A DNA stretch of 64,000 bases from Parabacteroides faecis (GCF_014647375.1 NZ_BMPB01000009.1:62001-126000); one strand, 5' to 3'; positions 27,429 to 37,692 are shown, counted from the first letter of the stretch. The notes: a model not told the origin generated them from the letters alone. Translations and numbers: made by a program.

Positions 27429-28325
27429 ATGGAGGATATGAGGAAGTGGATATTTTTAGTTTATGCATGTGGAATCCTGTTTGGGTTAAGCAGCTGTTCA
27501 TCTTATTATTATTCGACACTGGCCTCTAATGACCGGTCCGGAAGTTATAATGTCAATAATGACTTTGTGATCGAGAATGATAGCGTGTGCATTATCTATA
27601 GTTTTTACGGAGAGGATGGTCCCGTTTCGGTTATTATTCAAAATAAGCTGGATGAGCCTTTATTTGTCGATTGGGAGCGTTCAGCTTTAATAGTAAACGG
27701 GAGAGCTACGAGTTACTGTAAGGACGCTGTTCCTATTGAAGGAGTTACCGAGTCTTCTTCATATGGGAGCACCTATAACTGGGATCGGCAGTACGGCTCG
27801 GTAAGCAGTCGTTCGCGTGGTACTTTCTCCGGAGAGATGCAGGTTCCTAAAGGGATCGAGTTTGTACCACCCCGTGCCCAGATCGAATCATCCGATCTGA
27901 CATTGAATAAATTGGTTTTCGATATAATATCACGTGAAGAGCTGATCGACCAGCGTTTTGCAAAAGCGGACGGTAGTCATGCCCGTTTGAAAGCAAAAAA
28001 ATTCAGGGAAAGTAATAGTCCTTTACAGTTAAGAAGTTTTCTTGCTTTTTTTACCGGAGGAGAAAATGGACGGGAACGTCATTATTCTTATTATGAGACT
28101 TCTTTCTATTTGTCAGAATTGGTAAAAGCGGGTAATCTGGCCCCCTCTAACTTTCAGGCCTGGCGGGATGAGTCCGGAAATTTTTTCTATAATTGCGATT
28201 ATAGAAGTAGACGCATCGGATGGATTTGGGGGGCGGTGGCTTTGGGTGCTGCCGGATTGACTACCGTTATATTGCTGGCAACAAAAACACCGTCGCTTGA
28301 TATGCCCGATATGCCTCATTTTTAA
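27429..28325 (+). CDS. Lipoprotein, second of two tandem paralogues
   Basis: Protein of 298 residues with a lipoprotein signal ending FGLSSC. The ATG at 27429 is chosen because AAGGAGAG (27412-27419) stands at proper spacing before it; an in-frame TTG lies at 27405 and another ATG at 27438. It aligns along its whole length with the preceding protein (SSYYYSTLASND, DFVIENDSVCIIYSFYGED, DEPLFVDWERSALIV), and so arose by tandem duplication. It also ends in a hydrophobic segment (GWIWGAVALGAAGLTTVILL) and a short acidic tail. Function unknown. The mtnA gene starts 3 bp after its stop. Confidence 0.75.
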   Translation: MEDMRKWIFLVYACGILFGLSSCSSYYYSTLASNDRSGSYNVNNDFVIENDSVCIIYSFYGEDGPVSVIIQNKLDEPLFVDWERSALIVNGRATSYCKDAVPIEGVTESSSYGSTYNWDRQYGSVSSRSRGTFSGEMQVPKGIEFVPPRAQIESSDLTLNKLVFDIISREELIDQRFAKADGSHARLKAKKFRESNSPLQLRSFLAFFTGGENGRERHYSYYETSFYLSELVKAGNLAPSNFQAWRDESGNFFYNCDYRSRRIGWIWGAVALGAAGLTTVILLATKTPSLDMPDMPHF

Positions 28326-28328
28326 CTT

Positions 28329-29375
28329 ATGATGAAAAATATAACTGATTTGAAAACTGTCCGTCTCAGTGATGACCTGAATGCTGTCGTGATTCTGGAC
28401 CAAACCCGGTTGCCTGCTGAAGAGTGTTATTTGGAGTTGTCTTCGGCAGAGGAAATATGGGATGCGATTTACAAGTTGAAAGTACGTGGTGCGCCTGCTA
28501 TAGGAGTAGCTGCTGCTTATGGGATATATGTGTGCAGCAGACTGATTCAGGCCGGATCGTTTGATGAGTTTTATACGGAGTTTCACCGTATTAAGAATTA
28601 TCTGGCAGGTGCTCGTCCTACGGCTGTCAATCTGGTCGCCGCTCTGGAGCGGATGGAGAAAGTTGTGCTGAATAATGTTTCGGCAACGGTGCCTGACCTG
28701 GTAGAGTTACTACATGGGGAGGCGATGGCCATTCGTGAGGAAGATGCAGCTGCATGTCGGCGTATCGGTGAATATGGCTTGTCGCTGTTGCGTCCGGGAA
28801 TGGGGATTCTGACCCATTGTAATGCCGGACATCTGGCTGTTTCCGAATATGGGACGGCGCTGGCACCCATTTATCTGGGAGAGGAGAGAGGCTATGGCTT
28901 CAAGGTTTTTGCTGATGAAACCCGTCCGTTGCTGCAGGGAGCACGGCTCACTGCTTATGAATTGCATCGGGCTGGAGTAGACGTTACGCTTATCTGTGAT
29001 AATATGGCTTCGTCTGTTATGCAGAAAGGGTGGGTGCAAGCTGTTCTTGTCGGTTGCGACCGGATCGCAGCTAATGGCGATGTTGCGAATAAGATTGGAA
29101 CATCGGGTGTGGCTATACTTGCTCGTCATTATGGTATTCCTTTTTATGTTTTGGGACCTACTTCAACGATCGATATGCAATGTCCCGATGGGAAATCCAT
29201 TGTTATTGAGGAGCGCGATCCTGATGAAATAACAAAAATGTGGTATATACATCGTATGGCACCAAAAGATGTAAAAACATTTAATCCGGCTTTTGATGTG
29301 ACACCCTATGAATTAATTACTGCAATCATTACGGAAAAAGGTATTTTTAATCCGGTAGATGGAGGAATTGAGTAA
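28329..29375 (+). CDS. mtnA: S-methyl-5-thioribose-1-phosphate isomerase
   Basis: Cytoplasmic enzyme of the methionine salvage pathway that turns 5-methylthioribose-1-phosphate into the ribulose form (348 residues). The key motifs are [15 protein letters not shown] near 51-65, THCNAGHLA with catalytic Cys164, and [17 protein letters not shown] with Asp244, matching the Cys and Asp pair known for the family. It starts 3 bp after the lipoprotein gene. No other salvage gene is in the window. Its 3' end faces a long non-coding region with the invertible-promoter candidate. Confidence 0.95.
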   Translation: MMKNITDLKTVRLSDDLNAVVILDQTRLPAEECYLELSSAEEIWDAIYKLKVRGAPAIGVAAAYGIYVCSRLIQAGSFDEFYTEFHRIKNYLAGARPTAVNLVAALERMEKVVLNNVSATVPDLVELLHGEAMAIREEDAAACRRIGEYGLSLLRPGMGILTHCNAGHLAVSEYGTALAPIYLGEERGYGFKVFADETRPLLQGARLTAYELHRAGVDVTLICDNMASSVMQKGWVQAVLVGCDRIAANGDVANKIGTSGVAILARHYGIPFYVLGPTSTIDMQCPDGKSIVIEERDPDEITKMWYIHRMAPKDVKTFNPAFDVTPYELITAIITEKGIFNPVDGGIE

Positions 29376-29691
29376 TAGTGGATAATTCAGTATGGCTATA
29401 AGTGGGAACGCAGTGTTTTCAATGCCTCCGTCAGTTTCTTTTTAGTAACCTATTTGTGTTATAGTCAGTGTCTTGTGGAATTTTGTTAAGCGATAGAAAT
29501 GGAGTAGAAAAAGAGATCTGTTTTCTGTTGAATTCAAAGAAAAATATTCTTTATGTAGAATAAGAAGACATATAAGTCTTTAATTGAATTTGATAAAAGT
29601 AACCTATTAGAGTAGTAGTATATTAATCTGTTTCAGGTTGTCAACGCAAGTGTATTGTTGATAATTAAGCCTTGAAATTCTTCTTATTTGT
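29376..29691. other. Non-coding stretch after mtnA
   Basis: No gene or terminator is clear. An 11-base direct repeat, AGTAACCTATT, occurs twice (about 29434 and 29599). If the promoter at 29721-29752 is active in the present orientation it would transcribe this stretch leftwards, into the 3' end of mtnA. Confidence 0.4.
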
Positions 29692-29988
29692 AGTTCTGCC
29701 AGAACTATGTCCTCCGTGTGCAAATGTACGAACTAAATTTATAAAAAACAAAGCAATAAATGCAAATTTATTTGTTTTGTTTGCTGATTTGTGCGTTAAA
29801 TTTTGTTGTACAGACGTGTTCCCGTGTTAGTAGAGATGTTTTGTATCCAATTCCTGGTATTTTAGATTAAACTTGCTTGAATCAGTCCACATTTATATTA
29901 AAAACATTCCAATTTAATAGCGTAAATTATTTATTCATTTTGATAATCAGAATGTGTGATAAGCAATCACCATAGTTCTGGCAGGACT
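29692..29988. promoter_or_regulatory. Candidate invertible promoter segment bounded by 18-bp inverted repeats
   Basis: AGTTCTGCCAGAACTATG (29692-29709) matches the inverse of 29971-29988 in 17 of 18 bases. Each arm is itself a near-palindrome (AGTTCTG-C-CAGAACT). The 261 bp between carry one full-consensus promoter close to the left arm, on the minus strand. Inversion would place this promoter about 30 bp inside the right arm, pointing at the gene at 30162. No matching promoter is seen between 29989 and 30161. This is the architecture known for phase-variable surface loci in Bacteroidales; the inversion itself is inferred. Confidence 0.65.
29721..29752 (-). promoter_or_regulatory. Full-consensus promoter inside the invertible segment (present orientation OFF for the operon)
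   Basis: On the minus strand TTTG (29752-29749), a 20-bp spacer and TACATTTG (29728-29721) match the Bacteroidetes consensus at every defined base. Transcription would start near 29714 and leave through the left repeat arm. Confidence 0.7.
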
Positions 29989-30161
29989 CGATGCCAATGT
30001 GAAAAATTGAAAAACAAAATAGCCGGATAAAGTTTCTTCAATGTGAATGTATTGTTAACCTATTAAAAAAATGTCTATGAGTGGATAAAATTAAACCCGG
30101 ATTATTGCAGTATGTAATACTGAAACAGAAAGTTATACCTAAATATCTAAAGTAATCAATT

Positions 30162-31502
30162 ATGACAATTTATTTCAAACCCAAGAGATTTGTTACCAAG
30201 AATGTACCATCTCTTATGCTAAGTTGTTTACTTATCTTCATTTTTTCTTGTTCAGATGATAAGACGAAGACTAATGGAAGTGGACAACCCTATGATCCGA
30301 ATACTCCTGTCAAACTGGAAACATTTTATCCCGATTCGGGAGGAATGGCAACCAAGATGATCATTAAAGGTACGAATTTCGGTACAGATCCGGAAGCGAT
30401 AAAAGTATATTATAATACCAAAAAGGCGGCAGTTGTACGTGCCTCCGGTAATATGCTTTATGTAATTACTCCGAGGCAACCCGGAGCAGAATGTCAAATT
30501 TCTGTGGTTGTAGGAAAAGACTCTCTTACTTTTGAAAATACATTTTCTTATACAACACAAACTACTGTTTCTACTATAGCCGGAAAACCGGTGGGAGGTG
30601 ATGATGGGCATGGAGAGATGATTGATGGAACATTGGCTGAGGCTTCCTTTGATCAACCCTGGTTCTTATGCGTGGATGCTGAGAAAAATATTTTTGTCAG
30701 CGAACGTCTTGGACATGCAGTTCGCCAGATTAATGAAGAAAAGAATGTAGTCAGTACATTGGTTAAGGGTTCAGGAAACTGTCCGTATCCTAATGCCTCT
30801 GCCACGGATGCAGAAGGCAAAACTGTTTTTGTAGCTTTAGACCAAGGTTCCCAGGGATTGATAGAGTTTGATCCTGAAACTCAGTGGGCCCCTAAAAGAA
30901 TTAAACCCAGGGCTAAGGAAGGTACTCCTGCGTTTACACTGGACTGGATGCATTCGGTCGCTCCTAATATAAATGACGGGTTAATCTATACACGTGCTTA
31001 TAACGGGCAACTGGTTCGCTTTGACCCGAGAACAAAATCTGCAGAAAAGTTGGACGAAGGCTTGTTGAGTAGTTCCGATAGCTTTGTTAGTTTTGATACC
31101 CTTGAACCTGATATGTTGTATATCTGCTATTCGGCTAAACATTGTATATATAGTTATAACATCAAAACAAAAGAACATGAACTTTATGCCGGTGTTCAAA
31201 ATGAAAAGGGATGGCAGGATGGAGAACGGGAAGATGCCATGTTTAATGATCCGAAACAAATCTGCTTTGATGAAGACGGGGTGATGTATATCGCTGATGC
31301 CGGAAATCATGTAATAAGAAAAATCACACGTGATGGTGTGGTAAGTACTGTCATTGGTATTGCCGGTGTAAAAGGATATGTGGATGGTTCACCGGAAGAT
31401 GCTTTATTTCAATATCCTACAGGGGTGGCTATCGACAAAGAGGGTACTATTTATGTCGGCGATGCAAGGAATAATTGTGTTCGTAAATTGGCTATAGAAT
31501 AA
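30162..31502 (+). CDS. IPT/TIG and NHL-repeat lipoprotein
   Basis: Lipoprotein of 446 residues (signal to Cys30, LIFIFSC). A first IPT/TIG immunoglobulin-like domain runs about 50-135 (KLETFYPDSGGMATKMIIKG, then GTNFGTDPEAIKVYY). Then come NHL-type propeller repeats (DQPWFLCVDAEKNIFVSE, NDPKQICFDEDGVMYIADAG, YPTGVAIDKEGTIYVGDARN). In Bacteroidetes such proteins are surface glycan- or ligand-binding partners of SusCD systems. It is the first gene downstream of the invertible-promoter candidate and lies 33 bp before the SusC gene. Confidence 0.88.
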   Translation: MTIYFKPKRFVTKNVPSLMLSCLLIFIFSCSDDKTKTNGSGQPYDPNTPVKLETFYPDSGGMATKMIIKGTNFGTDPEAIKVYYNTKKAAVVRASGNMLYVITPRQPGAECQISVVVGKDSLTFENTFSYTTQTTVSTIAGKPVGGDDGHGEMIDGTLAEASFDQPWFLCVDAEKNIFVSERLGHAVRQINEEKNVVSTLVKGSGNCPYPNASATDAEGKTVFVALDQGSQGLIEFDPETQWAPKRIKPRAKEGTPAFTLDWMHSVAPNINDGLIYTRAYNGQLVRFDPRTKSAEKLDEGLLSSSDSFVSFDTLEPDMLYICYSAKHCIYSYNIKTKEHELYAGVQNEKGWQDGEREDAMFNDPKQICFDEDGVMYIADAGNHVIRKITRDGVVSTVIGIAGVKGYVDGSPEDALFQYPTGVAIDKEGTIYVGDARNNCVRKLAIE

Positions 31503-31535
31503 TCTAATAATTAAAACAAGTTTAAAATTGATGAT

Positions 31536-34500
31536 ATGAAAAAACTCTTCATCATACATATGTTGCTATGGTGTGCTATGGTTATGGTCGCACAGAAGCA
31601 AACATTTACGATACAAGGAACAATTATTGATCCGTCATTCAATAATGAACCGCTATCCGGGGTGAATGTCTATTTGAAAGATCGTCCGGGTGTTGGTACG
31701 GCTTCGGATATAGACGGTAAATTTTTTGTAAAGGCCAGCAAAGGAGATGTGATTGTTTTTACCTATCTGGGATATGATAATTTTGAATATCAGGTAGTAA
31801 AAGATGAAAAGAATCTGGTTGTCAAAATGGTGACTTCATCGGTTCAGTTGGAGGAGGCCGTTGTTACTGCCATGGGGAGTAAGCAACGAAAAATTAGTGT
31901 GCTTAGTGCTGTTTCAACTGTCGATACAAAAGATTTGCAAGTACCGTCTACTTCAATCAACAACATGCTGGGAGGTAGAGTTGCCGGAGTTATATCTTTA
32001 CAAAGTAGTGGAGAACCAGGCAAAAATATATCGGAATTCTGGGTTCGTGGTATGAGTACTTTCGGTGCTAACAGTAGTGCTTTGGTACTTATTGATGGGT
32101 TGGAAGGCGATTTGAGTCATATAGAACCTGCTGATATTGAAAGTTTTTCTATTCTAAAGGATGCCTCTGCAACAGCAGTGTATGGGGTTAGAGGTGCTAA
32201 TGGGGTTGTATTGGTGACAACCAAACGTGGAACGGTGGACCGTTTGAGAATTACAGCACGTGCAAATTTAACGGTATCTACATTGAAGCGCTTACCAGAA
32301 TACTTGGGAGCTTATGATTATGCAAAATTAGCCAATGAAGCCCGGGTAGTATCAGGGTCTACTCCATTATATTCACCGATGGAAATGGATTTGATCAAAT
32401 ACCAACTTGATCCGGATTTATATCCTGACGTAAATTGGCAGAATGAGGTATTGAATAAGACTTCTTTACAGCAAACTTATTATATCAATGCACAAGGAGG
32501 AGGTAGTATTGCCCGTTATTTCATTAGTTTGGGAATGTCCGATGAAGGCGCAGCCTATAAACAGGATAAGAATAGTAAATATAAGGCCGGTTCCGGATAT
32601 AATACATATAATTATAGAACAAATCTGGATGTTAATGTGACAAAAACAACCCAGGTCTATTTGGGACTTGACGGAACTTTGACTTCCAAAAAAGAACCGG
32701 GTATGGCGAATACCGATTATTTGTGGTATGCGCAAGCTGCTCTGACTCCGCTTACGATTCCTACTAAATATTCTAATGGTATGTTACCGGCTTATGGAAC
32801 AGGTAGCCAGTACTCTCCTTATGTGATGTTGAACCATACGGGGATGAAAACATCTGAGACTTACTCCAATATGGTGACGCTTGCTTTAACTCAGGATTTT
32901 TCACCGATATTGAAGGGGTTGAAAGTGAAAATACAGGGTGCTTTAAATAATAAGAGTTACTATGATGAAACACGTTATGTTTTGCCCGATATGTATTATG
33001 CAGTGGGGCGTTCCACCGACGGGGAGTTAAAACTGGTAAAGAAAATCAATTCCGAAGCGGCTATGTTTGGTAATTATCAGAGACAATGGCGCAAATACCA
33101 TTTTGAAGCGAATGTGAATTATGAAAATATGATCGGTGACGATCATCGTTTTACTGGGTTACTCTACTACTATATGAGTGATGAGAAAGACACATACAAT
33201 GTAAACACAAGCATGGATGCGATACCTAAAAGGTATCAAGGGTTGTCCGGACGTGTGACATATGGTTTTAAAGATACCTATTTCGTTGATGCTAACTTTG
33301 GTTATACCGGCTCTGAAAATTTCCGTCCGGGACAACAATTCGGTTTCTTTCCTTCCGGTGCGGTCGGATGGGTTCCGACAAACTATGATTTTATGAAAAA
33401 AACTTTGCCTTGGTTGAACTTCCTGAAATTCAGATTCTCTTACGGGCAAGTAGGTAACGACCGTATTTCAGATAAACGATTTCCTTATTTGACTATTATC
33501 AATTCGACAGCCAATACAGGGTGGGGAAGTCGTTACTCCTGGGGGGTAAACGAGTCGATTGTCGGTGCGGATAATCTGGCTTGGGAAAAATCAACCAAAG
33601 CAGACTTAGGTATTGAAGGTCGTTTGTTTGATGAACGTGTGAATTTTGTTGTGGACTTCTTTAATGACCAACGCGAAGGTATTTTCCAACAGCGTACCCA
33701 GGTTCCTGATTTTGCGGGCATTATAACGATGCCTTTTGGTAATGTCGGACGTATGAGAAGTTATGGATCTGATGGGAATATTTCTTATACACAAACGTTT
33801 GGTAAGGACTTTACTTTTACGGTTCGTGGAAACTTTACCTATTCAACAAATGATGTTCAAGATTGGGAGCAGGCATATCCTAAATACGAATATCAACGTA
33901 TTGCCGGTAATCCATTGAATATACAGAGAGGGTATATTGCTTTAGGGTTATTCAAGGATGATCAGGATGTGGCAAGTAGTCCTGCCCAGTTCGGTACGGT
34001 TCGCCCGGGTGATATCAAATATAAAGATGTTAATGGAGATGGAAAAATAACGACAGACGATAAAGTGCCGTTATCTTTTTCTGATTATCCACGTTTGATG
34101 TATGGTTTTGGGGGTGAGTTTAGGTATAAAAATCTGACCTTATCGGTGTTATTTAAAGGAACTGGTAATACGGACTATTATAAAGCAGGTTTACCTGACG
34201 GATATGGTAATTATGATGTATATGAAATGGGATATATACCGTTCCATAAAGCCGTGGTGGGTAATGTTCCGGCATTGGCTGGTATCCAGGGAAACCGATG
34301 GACTCCAGCCTGGTATTCGGGAGATCCGTCTACAGAAAATCCGGATGCTATGTTTCCTCGTCTGACCTATGGAAAGAATGAGAATAATACACAAGTTTCG
34401 ACTTTCTGGAAAGGTAATTCCAAATATTTGCGTTTACAGGAAATAAGTCTGACCTATAACCTGAAGTCTTTAGGCTGGTTGAATAATGTCGGGATTTCTT

Positions 34501-34640
34501 CCGTAGACCTGCAATTGGTCGGGTATAATCTTTGTGTCTGGGATAAAGTAAAGACGGTAGATCCGGAACAAGCTGGTAAAAACGGGAATGTTTATCCCAT
34601 ACCGGCCAGATATGCGATACAAATGTATGTTAATTTCTAA
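31536..34640 (+). CDS. SusC/RagA-family TonB-dependent receptor
   Basis: Outer-membrane transporter of 1034 residues. Signal peptide 1-19 (ending VMVAQ), carboxypeptidase-regulatory-like domain about 22-105 (TIQGTIIDPSFNNEPLSGVN, YLKDRP), plug about 110-230 (LVLIDGLEGDLSHIEPADIE, FSILKDASATAVYGVRGANG), then barrel to the end (IPARYAIQMYVNF). It has no STN domain, so trans-membrane signalling to an anti-sigma factor is not indicated. The SusD partner starts 13 bp later. Its control is best explained by the upstream invertible promoter, which is inference. Confidence 0.95.
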   Translation: MKKLFIIHMLLWCAMVMVAQKQTFTIQGTIIDPSFNNEPLSGVNVYLKDRPGVGTASDIDGKFFVKASKGDVIVFTYLGYDNFEYQVVKDEKNLVVKMVTSSVQLEEAVVTAMGSKQRKISVLSAVSTVDTKDLQVPSTSINNMLGGRVAGVISLQSSGEPGKNISEFWVRGMSTFGANSSALVLIDGLEGDLSHIEPADIESFSILKDASATAVYGVRGANGVVLVTTKRGTVDRLRITARANLTVSTLKRLPEYLGAYDYAKLANEARVVSGSTPLYSPMEMDLIKYQLDPDLYPDVNWQNEVLNKTSLQQTYYINAQGGGSIARYFISLGMSDEGAAYKQDKNSKYKAGSGYNTYNYRTNLDVNVTKTTQVYLGLDGTLTSKKEPGMANTDYLWYAQAALTPLTIPTKYSNGMLPAYGTGSQYSPYVMLNHTGMKTSETYSNMVTLALTQDFSPILKGLKVKIQGALNNKSYYDETRYVLPDMYYAVGRSTDGELKLVKKINSEAAMFGNYQRQWRKYHFEANVNYENMIGDDHRFTGLLYYYMSDEKDTYNVNTSMDAIPKRYQGLSGRVTYGFKDTYFVDANFGYTGSENFRPGQQFGFFPSGAVGWVPTNYDFMKKTLPWLNFLKFRFSYGQVGNDRISDKRFPYLTIINSTANTGWGSRYSWGVNESIVGADNLAWEKSTKADLGIEGRLFDERVNFVVDFFNDQREGIFQQRTQVPDFAGIITMPFGNVGRMRSYGSDGNISYTQTFGKDFTFTVRGNFTYSTNDVQDWEQAYPKYEYQRIAGNPLNIQRGYIALGLFKDDQDVASSPAQFGTVRPGDIKYKDVNGDGKITTDDKVPLSFSDYPRLMYGFGGEFRYKNLTLSVLFKGTGNTDYYKAGLPDGYGNYDVYEMGYIPFHKAVVGNVPALAGIQGNRWTPAWYSGDPSTENPDAMFPRLTYGKNENNTQVSTFWKGNSKYLRLQEISLTYNLKSLGWLNNVGISSVDLQLVGYNLCVWDKVKTVDPEQAGKNGNVYPIPARYAIQMYVNF

Positions 34641-34653
34641 AAAAAAACAGGAT

Positions 34654-36645
34654 ATGAGATATTTAAGATATTTGAAACATTTAATCATTGCTGCTTTTAT
34701 TGCTTTGTATTGTTCTATGAGCTCGTGTAACTATCTGAATGTAGATGATTATTTTATGGATACATTGGGATATGATTCGATCTTTCATAATAAGTTGAAT
34801 TTGCAACAATATTTATGGGGTACAGCAGCTTTTTTTTATGATGAAGGGGCTATTTGGGGGAGTACGTATACGCCGGGAGTTGTCGCTTCGGATGAAGCTT
34901 TTGTTATGTGGGACCATGACGAGTATCCGGGCACGCAGTTTGTTTTGGGAAATATAAATCCGGACAATCTGATGAGTATGAATGTCTGGCCTCAAATGTA
35001 TAAGATTATACGGAAAACTAATCTTATTTTTCAACGAATAGATGAGTGTAAAGATCTTACGACTTTAGAAGAGCGTGAAATATTGGGGTATGCTCATTTT
35101 ATGCGTGCTTATGCTTATTATCATATACTGATGAATTTTGGTCCGGTAGTTTTGATAGGTGATGAAACACTGGAAACGAATGAGAAGCCGGAGTATTACA
35201 ATCGGGAAAGAGCGACCTATGATGAGTCGGTCGATTATATTTGTGACGAGTTGGAGTTGGCTGCGAAATATATACCTTTAACTGTCTCTATGGGACAATT
35301 CGGTCGTCCTACTCGTGGAGCGGCATACGGTTTGATTGCACGTCTGCGTTTACAGCAGGCAAGTCCTTTGTTTAATGGTGGCGCAGCGGCTAAAACGCAT
35401 TTCGCATCCTGGAAACGTTCGGTCGATGGAGTTGATTATGTCTCACAACAATATGACGAAAATAAATGGGCGATTGCTGCAGCTGCAGCAAAACGCGTGA
35501 TAGATATGGGAGTCTATGAGTTGTATACGGTAAAACGCGATTCAACGACCATGCCGTTACCTAAGAATGTCCCTTCGGGAGATTTTCCCAATGGAGCCGG
35601 AAATATCGATCCTTTCAAATCGTATAGCGATATGTTTACGGGAGAAGCTTTGTCACAGAAAAATACAGAGTTTGTATGGGGACGTACTTCCAGTAATGTA
35701 AGAGAATATACCCGGCATGCATTTCCTATTGATAATTTAGGTGGATGGAACGGCATGGCTGTGCCTCAAAAAATTGTAGATGCGTATTATATGGTAGACG
35801 GTCGTGATATCAACGACTCGAGTGAAGAGTACCCCTATTCGGAAGTCGGATTTTCCAGTGAGAAGCAATCTTTCTCCGGTTACCAGTTGAATAATGGTGT
35901 GTATAATATGTATCTGAATAGGGAAATGCGTTTTTATGCCTCTATCGGTTTTTGTGAATGTTTTTGGCCTTGTCTTTCAACGAGTGAGAGTGGTCGTAGA
36001 AATCAGACGATCACCTATTTTAAGGGTGGAAATTCAGGAAAAGACCGTACCAACTCAGATATTCGAAACTATCCGATTACTGGTTATGTAATAAAGAAGT
36101 ATATCCACAAAGATGATGCCTGGGCGGGAAATGATGCGGAGAGACTGGAAAAACCTTTCCCCATAATTCGTTATGCAGAAATTCTTATTTCTTATGTGGA
36201 GGCACTTAACAACCTGACGGGAGGACATACTATTACGGATGCTGACGGAAACAGCCGGACATTTACCAGAGATGAGAATGAAATGGCTAAATATTTTAAT
36301 ATGATTCGTTATCGTGCCGGGCTTCCGGGTTTGACATCAGCTGAATTATCATCCCGCGATCAAATGTTCGATCTGATAGTACGGGAAAGAATGATCGAGT
36401 TCTTGCATGAGAATCGTCGTTTCTATGATGTACGTCGCTGGGGAATTTATGAAGAGGTCGATAAAGATCCTATTGTCGGGATGGACACGGAATCGCGTAA
36501 AGACAGTTATTATGAACGTACAGTTGTAAATCATCCGATTGCCAGAAACCGTAAGGTCGAAAGAAAAATGATCTGGTTGCCTATTAGCCGTCAGGAAATA
36601 AGAAAAGTGCCGAAAATGGATCAAAATCCGGGATGGGATAATTAA
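34654..36645 (+). CDS. SusD/RagB-family lipoprotein
   Basis: Surface lipoprotein of 663 residues. The ATG at 34654 is used because it begins a good lipoprotein signal (MRYLRYLKHL..., Cys25 in SMSSC); earlier in-frame ATGs lie inside the susC gene. Family features are LGYAHFMRAYAYYHILMNFG near 145-165, FGRPTRGAAYGLIARLRL near 220, and the C-terminal FDLIVRERMIEFLHENRRFY with DVRRWG near 590. It forms the lid of the preceding SusC barrel. Ligand unknown; no enzyme gene is nearby to suggest one. Confidence 0.94.
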   Translation: MRYLRYLKHLIIAAFIALYCSMSSCNYLNVDDYFMDTLGYDSIFHNKLNLQQYLWGTAAFFYDEGAIWGSTYTPGVVASDEAFVMWDHDEYPGTQFVLGNINPDNLMSMNVWPQMYKIIRKTNLIFQRIDECKDLTTLEEREILGYAHFMRAYAYYHILMNFGPVVLIGDETLETNEKPEYYNRERATYDESVDYICDELELAAKYIPLTVSMGQFGRPTRGAAYGLIARLRLQQASPLFNGGAAAKTHFASWKRSVDGVDYVSQQYDENKWAIAAAAAKRVIDMGVYELYTVKRDSTTMPLPKNVPSGDFPNGAGNIDPFKSYSDMFTGEALSQKNTEFVWGRTSSNVREYTRHAFPIDNLGGWNGMAVPQKIVDAYYMVDGRDINDSSEEYPYSEVGFSSEKQSFSGYQLNNGVYNMYLNREMRFYASIGFCECFWPCLSTSESGRRNQTITYFKGGNSGKDRTNSDIRNYPITGYVIKKYIHKDDAWAGNDAERLEKPFPIIRYAEILISYVEALNNLTGGHTITDADGNSRTFTRDENEMAKYFNMIRYRAGLPGLTSAELSSRDQMFDLIVRERMIEFLHENRRFYDVRRWGIYEEVDKDPIVGMDTESRKDSYYERTVVNHPIARNRKVERKMIWLPISRQEIRKVPKMDQNPGWDN

Positions 36646-36659
36646 TAATAATAAAATAT

Positions 36660-37673
36660 ATGGATATGATAAATAAGGTAATATATAGAATAACAGCATG
36701 TTTGTTCTTTGTCGGACTTATCGCTTGTAACCAGAGTAATATGTTTCAGGAAGAACAATATAAAAAAGTGCTTTATGTGCTAAGTGATGATAATATGGCT
36801 TTTCAGGTCCTTCACTCACTGAATGAAACAGAAAGCACTGGTTATTTGACTCTTTATGCTGGAGGTACACTGGATATAGACCAGGATGTGACGTTTACGT
36901 TGGAACCTGATGAAGAATTGCTGGATGAATATAATTTGTTGAACTATGACTTGGATACGGACAAGTATGCGAAAAGATTGTCTCCGTCTAAATATACGAT
37001 CGATTCATATTCAGTAACGATGAGGCGGGGAGGAGAAATGCCTTATGCTTTATTGCCTATTAAGATACGTCCGCAAGGACTTTCCCCGGATTCTTTGTAT
37101 ATGATACCATTGAAGTTGACGAGCGTTTCTGCTTATGAAATTAATCCGAAGAAAAATCGTGTGCTTTATCAGGTAGTTCTGGAGAATGATTATGCTTCGG
37201 AAAAGGATAATACGTTAATGTCGATGAGAGGAACTCGCCAGATAGGCGACGGGACTGTTTCTAAAATTGCTGCAAATAAACGTATGTATCCTTTAAGCAA
37301 GCAGGAAGTAAGGATTAATGCCGGTATGGAAAACAGTGGAAATAAAGCTGATCTGGAGTTGATCAATAAATATAGTATTATTGTAAAGATTGGTGAAGAA
37401 AGAACATTGACTTATAATGGTGTCTCTTATTATCCATTGACAGTATATCCTTATAAGAAAGAAAATATACAGGTTGAAATGTTGGGAAGTGAAGACGATA
37501 AAGAAGTATTGACTGTCGCTGAATCGAACCGATATGGTGAAGAATTGGGAATAATGAGATTCCATATTTCTTATCGATATCGTACTTTGGTTTCTCCTGC
37601 CTCGGAAGATCAGGAGGCGGAATGGAGTGATTGGGTCGTTGTTACTGAAAATATGAAACAGTTAGCAAAGTAG
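36660..37673 (+). CDS. DUF4361/DUF1735-like (BT_3987-type) lipoprotein
   Basis: Lipoprotein of 337 residues (signal to Cys23, VGLIAC). The N-terminal domain about 30-160 shows DIDQDVTFTLEPDEELLDEY and YTIDSYSVTMRRGGEMPYAL with LPIKIRPQGLSPDSLYMIPL, the usual pattern of DUF1735-type surface proteins that accompany SusCD in Bacteroidetes. The C-terminal part fits DUF4361. These proteins are thought to bind extracellular ligand. It follows SusD by 14 bp and precedes a 14-bp-stem hairpin, so it likely ends the first transcription segment of the operon. Confidence 0.82.
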   Translation: MDMINKVIYRITACLFFVGLIACNQSNMFQEEQYKKVLYVLSDDNMAFQVLHSLNETESTGYLTLYAGGTLDIDQDVTFTLEPDEELLDEYNLLNYDLDTDKYAKRLSPSKYTIDSYSVTMRRGGEMPYALLPIKIRPQGLSPDSLYMIPLKLTSVSAYEINPKKNRVLYQVVLENDYASEKDNTLMSMRGTRQIGDGTVSKIAANKRMYPLSKQEVRINAGMENSGNKADLELINKYSIIVKIGEERTLTYNGVSYYPLTVYPYKKENIQVEMLGSEDDKEVLTVAESNRYGEELGIMRFHISYRYRTLVSPASEDQEAEWSDWVVVTENMKQLAK

Positions 37674-37692
37674 TATACTGGTTCTTCTTTGT

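Noticed and set aside
29376-29440. Minus-strand stretch reading KKKLTEALKTLRSHL before a stop
   Set aside because: A stop codon lies right upstream in the same frame and no start is present; too short to call a remnant.
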